Assembly (NCBI RefSeq): GCF_019720915.1
Contig: NZ_JAHKSI010000001.1
Location: forward strand, 2,294,001 to 2,358,000
DNA from: Alkalihalobacillus sp. TS-13
Lineage (GTDB): Bacteria; Bacillota; Bacilli; Bacillales; Fictibacillaceae
Reading direction: 5' to 3'
Length of the DNA: 64,000 nucleotides
A program made the position numbers and the translations under genes. Every line of letters starts with the position of its first letter. Position 1 is the stretch's first letter. Of the stretch, positions 57,952-64,000 are shown one piece after another. A model generated the notes under the pieces. The model was not told the origin of the DNA. It saw nothing but the letters and a program-made list of their open reading frames with translations, and made no database searches.

Positions 57952-59319
57952 GTGAAACTACCCGAATCGATGATGAAGTACAAAAAGATGTCCAAAAGGC
58001 AGCGTTGGCAAGAGATAAGGACAACAATCTGGTACACACCAGGAATCTATATATTGCTCTCCATTTGTATAGCAGTGCTTACCCTTTATCTTGATCTTGG
58101 ATTTGAACTTAGCCAATATATCGATGCAAAATTCAGTTCACAGGCTCAGTTGACCCGAATGCTTGTCGGTACACTGATCGGAGGCATTTTGACTTTAAGT
58201 GCATTCACTTTCAACTCCCTTTTGGTTGTTCTCACAACCTTCAGTGGTCAATTTTCGCCTAGAATGTTATTGAATTTCGTAGCCGATAAGAAAACCCAGC
58301 ATGTGCTTGGAATTTTCAATGGAAGCTTCACTTATGTCCTAATGGTCTTCTTGTTCATCAGTAATAACAACAGTGAACAATATTTTGCTGTACCGATCAC
58401 AACGGTCATTTTAGCCCTCTTCGCAGCAGTTACATTCATCTATTTCATCAATCATGCGACAACTTGGATGCAAGTCCATAACATCACCTATAACATGAAA
58501 AATATCTCGAAAAAGATCATTACATTTTCATTGTTAAAAGAGATTGAACCTTATCGTATTAAAGAAAATACAAAACTGGGTGATAAAGAATATCCAAAAA
58601 ATGGCCATCGGATTGTTTCGCAGGAATCCGGATACATCCAACTTGTCGATTTTTCAAAATTGATAGTTTTAGCAAAAAGAGACAATCTGGTTGTTCGATT
58701 TGAATATGGGATCGGAGAACATGTTTTGACTGGAGCACCAATCCTCACCTACTGGAAGGAAAAAGACACGGCAATAAATGAACTGGAGTATTTGAATACG
58801 CTCGAAATCGGCCACAAACAAACAGAAATCCAGGACCTCGAATTCGGAGTTAATAAACTTTCCGAGATTGCTATTAAAGCCCTCGGCAATAATGATCCGA
58901 AAACAGCCACAAATACGATCCATCAAATGTCTGAATTGCTCCAGACCATTGCGAAGATGACCCGTTTTTCCCCTTTCTTAGTGGATGAGGAAAAAAATAT
59001 CCGGGTCATATTGAAAGAAGAAGATTTTGAATTCTACTTGTATAGAGGGTTCGGCTACATTCGGCATTACGCAAATGAAAATTGGGTCATCATCACCGAT
59101 ATCATATCTGCTCTCGCAACCATGGCCCAATCAATGGATAAACAATTCCATGATGATCTATGGAACTTCGCCGTCCAAACTGCAAAAGGCATCGCCAAAC
59201 ACGAAATTTATCATCTCGATCGAAAATACCTATTACATCAACTTTCGAATCTAGCGACTGCAACCAATCGTGAAAGTGATTATCGGAAAATCGAACAAGA
59301 CTATCTCATGGAAACGTAA
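57952..59319 (+). CDS. DUF2254 family membrane protein
   Basis: A 455-residue protein with four spans in the first 170 residues (about 30-48, 70-95, 118-138 and 145-165) and a large soluble C-terminal part. MLVGTLIGGILTLSAFTFNSLLVVLTTFSGQFSPRML, in two membrane segments, is the DUF2254 hallmark. Function unknown; a channel or membrane-stress role has been suggested for neither with certainty. The GTG start at 57952 has no strong site, and ATG codons at 57970 or 57973 are alternatives. Monocistronic with terminator. Confidence 0.82.
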   Translation: MKLPESMMKYKKMSKRQRWQEIRTTIWYTPGIYILLSICIAVLTLYLDLGFELSQYIDAKFSSQAQLTRMLVGTLIGGILTLSAFTFNSLLVVLTTFSGQFSPRMLLNFVADKKTQHVLGIFNGSFTYVLMVFLFISNNNSEQYFAVPITTVILALFAAVTFIYFINHATTWMQVHNITYNMKNISKKIITFSLLKEIEPYRIKENTKLGDKEYPKNGHRIVSQESGYIQLVDFSKLIVLAKRDNLVVRFEYGIGEHVLTGAPILTYWKEKDTAINELEYLNTLEIGHKQTEIQDLEFGVNKLSEIAIKALGNNDPKTATNTIHQMSELLQTIAKMTRFSPFLVDEEKNIRVILKEEDFEFYLYRGFGYIRHYANENWVIITDIISALATMAQSMDKQFHDDLWNFAVQTAKGIAKHEIYHLDRKYLLHQLSNLATATNRESDYRKIEQDYLMET

Positions 59320-59355
59320 AAGAGGTGCAGTTACCAAGCAACTGCACCCTTTTCA
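59319..59355. terminator. Bidirectional terminator
   Basis: Perfect arms GGTGCAGTT / AACTGCACC with a seven-base loop, CTTTTC on the plus strand and TCTTTTAC on the minus strand, between the DUF2254 gene and the convergent ABC operon. Confidence 0.8.
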
Positions 59356-60090
59356 TGTGATGTCCAGACTATTCATGACTTCCTGTCGTAAGTTAACAAA
59401 TTGCGTGCTGTTCCGATCCCGATGACGCGGCATGTCATTCATGACTTCTTTTACAACTTTTCCAGGACGTGAACTTAGGACAAAAACCCTGTCTGCTAAA
59501 TACAAGGCTTCATCAATATCATGTGTAATCAACACCATTGTCTGGTTGGAGCCCTGCCATAAATTGATCAATTCATTCTGCATGGTAAGTCTTGTGATGG
59601 CATCCAATGCGCCGTATGGTTCATCCAACAAAAGAACTTCAGGATCCATGACAAGTGCCCTCGCAATGGATGCACGTTGTTTCATGCCTCCAGACAGTTG
59701 ATGCGGATAATATGTTTTAAAATTCTCCAAGCCTACCTTACCCAGTACATTATGGATACGTTCACGGCGTTCTTTTTTGGAGACATTGGCTAATTCCAGG
59801 CCAAGCCCGACATTATCTTCGATGGTTCTCCATGGATAAAGAGCATGTTCCTGAAATATCATGACGCGATTCGAATCCGGTTCTCTTATCGTATTTCCGT
59901 CGGCTGAGACTTCCCCGGAAGACGGCTGTTCCAAACCAGCCAGCATTCTGAGTGCAGTACTTTTACCACAACCTGACGGACCGACGATTGCAACGAATTC
60001 TCCTTTTTCGACGTCCAAGCTAAGATCTTCAAGAACAGTCAGGCTTCCATATGTTTTATTTACATTCTTCAACTCTAATGTCTTCATCAT
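59353..60090 (-). CDS. ABC transporter ATP-binding protein, SsuB/TauB/NrtD type
   Basis: A 245-residue ATPase. Walker A GPSGCGKST near 38, Q-loop IFQEHALYPW near 82, signature LSGGMKQRASIARAL near 135, Walker B VLLLDEPYGALD near 157 and the switch His in LITHDIDEALYLADR. Sequence type is that of sulfonate/nitrate/taurine/pyrimidine importers. It overlaps the permease gene by four bases (ATGA). Together with the two upstream genes it forms a complete importer. Confidence 0.92.
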   Translation of the reverse strand: MMKTLELKNVNKTYGSLTVLEDLSLDVEKGEFVAIVGPSGCGKSTALRMLAGLEQPSSGEVSADGNTIREPDSNRVMIFQEHALYPWRTIEDNVGLGLELANVSKKERRERIHNVLGKVGLENFKTYYPHQLSGGMKQRASIARALVMDPEVLLLDEPYGALDAITRLTMQNELINLWQGSNQTMVLITHDIDEALYLADRVFVLSSRPGKVVKEVMNDMPRHRDRNSTQFVNLRQEVMNSLDIT

Positions 60091-60905
60091 TCTTCATCTC
60101 CGCCTGCATAACGCCATTTCAACAGTCTTCTCTTGATTCCGTTAAGGACTACATGATCAAGGATAATGGCGATTGTTCCAATTGTGACTATGCTAGCCAA
60201 TACACCTTCCATATCTGCAATCTCACCTGCATAACTAATCGACCAGCCGAGACCTGCTGATGCCCCACCAACCATTTCGGCAGCGATCAACGAACGCCAA
60301 GCATTCCCGAATGCAACTTGTGCACCTGTGACAAACGCTGGTAAAGTTTCCGGTGCATAGACCTTGGTGATCAATTGTCCTTTTTTAGCCCCCATCACAC
60401 GTGCAAGCTCAAGATGTGTCCGATTCACCCCTTCTGTTGCATTCAAAACAGAGAGGGCCATCGGGAAGAAACTCGCGATCGTGATGACGAAAATAATCGG
60501 AAGATCTCCGAATCCAATCAAAACGACGAAAAAAGGTACCCATGTGATCGGTGGGATGGATTGTAAAATCGAAATGACACTTTTCAAGTAAACTGAGAAA
60601 GTCTTAGAAACACCACCCAATAGTCCGAGAATTGCACCTAACAAGCATGCGACCGGGTATCCCCATGCCAACCTGTATAAACTGCTCTGTAAACCATGGA
60701 TGAAATCCGGATTGGAAAAGTTCCCGATGAACCTCTCCAACCCTTTAAGTACGTCTGGCATCAAAAATTCAGGTAAAATCCATGCGGCGATCTGCCAAAT
60801 CAGTAAGAGGCTCCCCACCGCGGCAATATAAGGCAATGTATTTCCGAAAGGCTGTAAAGGGATGAAGGATTTACTTTTGTTTTTTATAATTGTGTCAGAT
60901 TTCAC
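60087..60905 (-). CDS. ABC transporter permease, SsuC/TauC type
   Basis: A 272-residue permease with about six spans. The EAA-type loop for ATPase contact is ARVMGAKKGQLITKVYAPETLPAFVTGA near 170-195, followed by GNAWRSLIAAEMVGG, typical of SsuC/TauC/ThiX permeases. GTG start with GGAGG seven bases upstream. Middle gene of the three-gene importer. Confidence 0.92.
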   Translation of the reverse strand: MKSDTIIKNKSKSFIPLQPFGNTLPYIAAVGSLLLIWQIAAWILPEFLMPDVLKGLERFIGNFSNPDFIHGLQSSLYRLAWGYPVACLLGAILGLLGGVSKTFSVYLKSVISILQSIPPITWVPFFVVLIGFGDLPIIFVITIASFFPMALSVLNATEGVNRTHLELARVMGAKKGQLITKVYAPETLPAFVTGAQVAFGNAWRSLIAAEMVGGASAGLGWSISYAGEIADMEGVLASIVTIGTIAIILDHVVLNGIKRRLLKWRYAGGDEE

Positions 60906-60923
60906 TGTAACTCCTCCTGCCTA

Positions 60924-61934
60924 TTACTCCTGTTCCTTCTGCCAGGACAAATCGATGATCTCTTCTACCTTGAACTTTTCATCCATTACACCCTGTTCCA
61001 CCATCAGATCTGTGACATCTTGAATTTGTTTTACATTTTCAGGCGTCAGCTTCCAGTTGAATGTTTGTGCTTTGATCGCTTCTTCTATGACATCGACTGC
61101 AGCCACTTCTCCATCGGAAGATTCAAACGTGTCTCCTTCAGAAAAGCGATTGTAAATATACTCTGCAGATTTTCCTGGATCGCTTTCAAGCATTTCAATC
61201 GCTTCTTTTTGCGCATCAAGCACTTTATGAATGTTTTCCTTATTGTTTTCCATTTCTTCACCCGAGGTTATGACAACCATACATGGAAACGGCCAAACTT
61301 CCCCGATTTCGTAGATTTCTTCCAGGTCCCCTTGTAACCTTGCAATACGATCATAAGGTTCAAATAAAAAGGCAGCATCTACTTTTCCAGATTGTAACGA
61401 TTGGACAGCGACTGTAGGTGACACATAATTCATGTTCACGTCACTCCGCTTTAAACCAGCTTCCTTGAACGTGACGCCGTTCAAAACAATATCAGCCGTA
61501 CTTCCTTGTTTTTGAGACGCAAGGCTTTTTCCTTTTAAATCTTCAACAGATTTGATCCCACTGTCTTCGCGAGCTAAAATACTGTGATATCCCATTTGCG
61601 CCCCGCCAACAATCTTTAGATCCGCCCCTTTTGATGCCCAGGAGACAGCATTAGTTGCACCAAGGACACCAGCATCTAGTTCCCCATTAACGATCCCTTT
61701 TATTAGATCTGTACCGCTTCCAAAAAGCTTCAGTTCAACGTCTAAACCGTGCTTTTCATACAACTCTGCATCTTCTGCAAGCATTGCAGGTGCATCGTCC
61801 ATAACATTGACATAACCGATTGTTAACTTATTAGAATCCTTCCCACCGTTGCTTTTATCGGTGTTCCCGCAGGCTGCAGTAACCACCAGTAGCAAAACCA
61901 ATGGAATGCTTAACAACATCTTTAAAAATTTCAA
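60924..61934 (-). CDS. ABC transporter substrate-binding lipoprotein, SsuA/NMT1 type
   Basis: A lipoprotein of about 336 residues: hydrophobic signal (KMLLSIPLVLLLVV) ending in the lipobox TAAC near residue 22, then a NMT1/SsuA-like domain (LTIGYVNVMDDAPAMLAEDAELYEKHGLDVELKLFGSG in two pieces, NGELDAGVLGATNAV, GKVDAAFLFEPYDRIA). Ligand could be a sulfonate, nitrate, bicarbonate or pyrimidine; no neighbouring catabolic gene decides. Start is set at TTG 61934 with GGAGG seven bases upstream, since the ATG at 61940 overlaps that site. First gene of the operon. Confidence 0.9.
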   Translation of the reverse strand: MKFLKMLLSIPLVLLLVVTAACGNTDKSNGGKDSNKLTIGYVNVMDDAPAMLAEDAELYEKHGLDVELKLFGSGTDLIKGIVNGELDAGVLGATNAVSWASKGADLKIVGGAQMGYHSILAREDSGIKSVEDLKGKSLASQKQGSTADIVLNGVTFKEAGLKRSDVNMNYVSPTVAVQSLQSGKVDAAFLFEPYDRIARLQGDLEEIYEIGEVWPFPCMVVITSGEEMENNKENIHKVLDAQKEAIEMLESDPGKSAEYIYNRFSEGDTFESSDGEVAAVDVIEEAIKAQTFNWKLTPENVKQIQDVTDLMVEQGVMDEKFKVEEIIDLSWQKEQE

Positions 61935-62218
61935 TATCATTCCTCCCCTTTCAATTCCGAGTAAAAAGATAGGAATATTATATGTTTAACGATCGTCCAA
62001 AGTCAATGGGTATTTTGAAATATCAGTATATTCTTTTAGGAGACGTTGTTTTTGGGGAACGTGTATATGTATATCTTTTCGTTTTTATCAACATTTGACT
62101 TTTTTCGACAACATGACGAACTGCGCTTATGAGCATGGTGATTCGATTGAAATTGATATGAGAAAGTTATTTTCATGATTCTGGGCGTAGTGGGTACCAT
62201 AAAACGTGAGGTGATAAC

Positions 62219-62374
62219 ATGAGCCGTGAAAGTCGTGTAATGTGGTTCGGTTCCATATTTGGAGGATTGATTTTTGTCTTGTTCAGTGCCATTGGGATCA
62301 CTCAATTTTATCGAAATGTGGATCCAAATAAAGGCAAGGAGGATCAAGAATCAAAAGATACATCCAAAAAATAA
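62219..62374 (+). CDS. 51-aa single-span membrane peptide
   Basis: ATG at 62219 with GAGGTGAT three bases upstream encodes 51 residues: short basic head (MSRESRVMWF), a hydrophobic span (about 10-29, GSIFGGLIFVLFSAIGITQF) and a highly charged, Lys/Asp-rich tail ending in KDTSKK. Codon use and the ribosome binding site look genuine. It is convergent with the endonuclease IV gene and 24 bases from its stop. Function unknown. Confidence 0.65.
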   Translation: MSRESRVMWFGSIFGGLIFVLFSAIGITQFYRNVDPNKGKEDQESKDTSKK

Positions 62375-62398
62375 GGATGACTAAAGGGAAAGGCAAAA

Positions 62399-63235
62399 CT
62401 ACTTTCCCATTTTTTGTTTCAGCATTTTGATTTCTTCTTCATGGGATATGCCTGAATCAGAAGGAGTTTCTAGAATATATGGAACCTCCGATAGGTAACG
62501 CGTTTCAAATAAGTGTTCGAAATATCTTTCTTCAATATAACCTCCTTTTAAAATATTTGCATGCCGATCTTTACCTGAACTTAATGGATATTTGGAATTA
62601 TTCAAATGAACGACCTCGAGATCTTGTAAATAGCCCAGTTCCATAGCCTTTTCCCAAAGCTCCTCATTGTTTTCCCCGCTCCAAAGACCGCTTGAAAAAG
62701 CGTGGCACGTATCGAAACAAAACCCGATCTTTTCTGGAAAACTCGTGAGTTTTTTTACTTGAACAAGCTCCTCGAATGTTGTACCCATCGCACCGGGTAT
62801 TCCCGCATTATTTTCAAGCAGGATTTTACATTCTCCATCCCACTGTTCAAGGATTGTGTTCAGCATATCGATCATCAAATGGTAACTAACAAGTGGATCT
62901 GTTTCACTGATTCGGCTGCCAAAATGAACGACAACTCCAATAGACCCGCACGAATTTGCAATTTCTAAATCATTCAATACCGAATCGATGACATGTTCTT
63001 TTTTTTCAGATGGAGGGGTTAAGCTAGTTGGATATGGAGTATGCGCCACAGATTCTAGGGAATGTTCCTGACAAAATGCCTTACAACGTTTTGCATCTTC
63101 CCGATCAAATTCCTTTACGGATAAGCTTCTAGGGTTTTTAGGGAAATATTGTAAGGCCTGCGCGCCGATTTTCAAGGCATGTTTTGCGGCACCCATATAG
63201 CCCTCTCTAATACTCACATGGCAGCCAAGTTTCAT
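62399..63235 (-). CDS. nfo: Endonuclease IV (deoxyribonuclease IV)
   Basis: A 278-residue AP endonuclease of the Nfo family, which cuts 5' of abasic sites using three zinc ions. Metal-binding blocks: GVVVHFGSRI (His) near 107, ILLENNAG (Glu) near 140, GFCFDTCHAFSSG (Asp, His) near 172, VVHLNNSKYPLSSGKDRHANI (His ... Asp, His) near 214 and YILETPSD (Glu) near 257. HLNNSK replaces the commoner HLNDSK. Length slightly shorter than B. subtilis Nfo. Monocistronic, upstream of the TVP38 gene by 40 bases on the same strand. Confidence 0.9.
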   Translation of the reverse strand: MKLGCHVSIREGYMGAAKHALKIGAQALQYFPKNPRSLSVKEFDREDAKRCKAFCQEHSLESVAHTPYPTSLTPPSEKKEHVIDSVLNDLEIANSCGSIGVVVHFGSRISETDPLVSYHLMIDMLNTILEQWDGECKILLENNAGIPGAMGTTFEELVQVKKLTSFPEKIGFCFDTCHAFSSGLWSGENNEELWEKAMELGYLQDLEVVHLNNSKYPLSSGKDRHANILKGGYIEERYFEHLFETRYLSEVPYILETPSDSGISHEEEIKMLKQKMGK

Positions 63236-63275
63236 AGCTTCCTCCAGCTCCTTTGTGGAATTGATGATTCAGGTC

Positions 63276-63908
63276 TCAAACCAGCCTTCTTTTTGTTTTA
63301 TTTCTTACCCAAACCCGGTAAATTAGAAAAACGATAAACAGAAAAAGGACATAAGCGCTCAATCCAGCAACTGTGTACCTCCAGGAGGAGAAAATGTGAT
63401 CTCCACCATACGCAAAAATGAACATAGGAGGTAGTTTTCCGATTGCAGAAGCAGAAAGGTAAATCCAAAAAGAAATTTTCGTCAAACCTGAATAGATATT
63501 CACAACCGGCGGTGGAATGACCGGAACTAACCTTGAAAAAAGAATTGCGATGAAAGCATTCTTTTCAATCATATAATTGAATCTATGTATGCCTCTGAAT
63601 TGCTTGATGTAATTCCCAAAAAATCCAGCGAACATGTGCCTGGCTAGCAAAAAGTAAATGATTGATGCTGTTACTCCTCCCCACCAGTTGATCAAAAGCC
63701 CGGTAAACGTACCGTATTTCACTCCCATTAAGCCGGCGAATACCGTGAACGGCACGACGGGTACAGTGGCAATAAAAGCAGAAAGCAAAAACATGTATGG
63801 CAAATCGGTCAGGTCACTATCCTGAATCCATTCCCATAAGAATTCTTTATTTAAATAAACGATTATAACCACGATCAGATAAACAACAAGGATCCACCAT
63901 TTTTTCAT
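63276..63908 (-). CDS. TVP38/TMEM64 (VTT-domain) membrane protein
   Basis: A 210-residue integral membrane protein with about five spans, of the TVP38/TMEM64 branch of the DedA superfamily. The VTT core is visible: FIATVPVVPFTVFAGLMGVKYGTFTGLLINWWGGV near 46-80, FIAILFSRLVPVIPPPVVNIYSGLTKISFWIYLSASAIGKLP near 115-160 in consecutive segments. Such proteins are linked to lipid scrambling or membrane homeostasis, but this member's role is not known. An AGTTTTTG-rich upstream region lacks a clear ribosome binding site except GGAG eight bases before the ATG. Confidence 0.85.
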   Translation of the reverse strand: MKKWWILVVYLIVVIIVYLNKEFLWEWIQDSDLTDLPYMFLLSAFIATVPVVPFTVFAGLMGVKYGTFTGLLINWWGGVTASIIYFLLARHMFAGFFGNYIKQFRGIHRFNYMIEKNAFIAILFSRLVPVIPPPVVNIYSGLTKISFWIYLSASAIGKLPPMFIFAYGGDHIFSSWRYTVAGLSAYVLFLFIVFLIYRVWVRNKTKRRLV

Positions 63909-64000
63909 AACAAAAACTCCAAGTCCTGATTTGATCTTTCTTTTTCCAATGCAGTTGATTCAGAATAGTTCAGGGTCCTGTCAGTCATCATAAGAACAAG

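Noticed and set aside
62036-62347. 103-codon minus-strand open frame
   Set aside because: It is antisense to the 51-aa membrane peptide gene and has no ribosome binding site.

Overview
The window looks like a chromosomal segment of a low-GC, aerobic, endospore-forming Bacillaceae (Bacillus and relatives). The basis is the content: a TnrA-type nitrogen regulator with TnrA boxes, an AlaR/AlaT pair, a YdjO-type cold-inducible protein, an IDEAL-domain protein, HU, many Rho-independent terminators, GGAGG-type ribosome binding sites with ATG/GTG/TTG starts, and intergenic repeat families of the kind seen in Bacillaceae. No rRNA, tRNA, prophage, transposase or CRISPR array was seen. Genus cannot be fixed from the sequence alone.

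Layout. 1-7.9 kb: small membrane protein, YdjO-like protein, HU, an SDR, then a formate/molybdenum cofactor neighbourhood (OFA-type MFS carrier, fdhD, moaA) with two near-identical candidate small RNAs flanking the MFS gene, then Ohr and a Nudix hydrolase. 8-20 kb: amine oxidase, ECF sigma factor with a DUF4179 membrane partner, an M24 peptidase-family gene followed by a half-length paralogue, a QueA-like/SDR/VOC operon, a decayed larC remnant, a DadA-like oxidase, and alaR-alaT. 20-24 kb: nitrogen block with tnrA, and amtB followed not by glnK but by a GlnD-like nucleotidyltransferase (DUF294) and a DnaQ-type exonuclease; tnrA and amtB both carry TnrA boxes about 50 bp upstream of the inferred start sites. 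24.6-32 kb: an amidohydrolase / M20 hydrolase / sodium symporter operon, and a BASS transporter with a GlcD-type flavin oxidase. 32-38 kb: sulfite-oxidase-like enzyme, LysM-CAP secreted protein, fosmidomycin-resistance-type MFS, hypothetical protein, AGCS sodium/amino-acid symporter. 38-50 kb: a minus-strand fatty-acid degradation operon with three acyl-CoA ligases, acyl-CoA dehydrogenase, hydratase/isomerase, 3-hydroxyacyl-CoA dehydrogenase and thiolase, plus a separate AidB-like acyl-CoA dehydrogenase behind its own promoter and palindromic operator. 50-57 kb: nucleotidyltransferase gene with an in-frame stop, GNAT, aeRF1-like protein, YkuD L,D-transpeptidase, and a kynU-kynA operon divergent from a TetR regulator across a 25-bp palindrome. 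57-64 kb: small membrane protein, DUF2254 protein, an SsuABC/TauABC-type ABC importer, a 51-aa membrane peptide, endonuclease IV and a TVP38/TMEM64 protein.

Biologically the region favours use of amino acids, amines, tryptophan, organic acids and fatty acids, under nitrogen (TnrA) and substrate-specific control. The most unusual signals are non-coding: (i) three intergenic arrays in which a CCGG-centred motif recurs at exactly 21 bp; (ii) two copies of a roughly 75-nt C-rich RNA with promoter and terminator; (iii) two arrays of 27-nt stem-loops spaced at about 52 nt, with stem sequences that change together on both sides; (iv) an inverted-repeat MITE-like family and a roughly 90-bp repeat in three copies; (v) mutually exclusive pairings around the ribosome binding site of the nucleotidyltransferase behind amtB.
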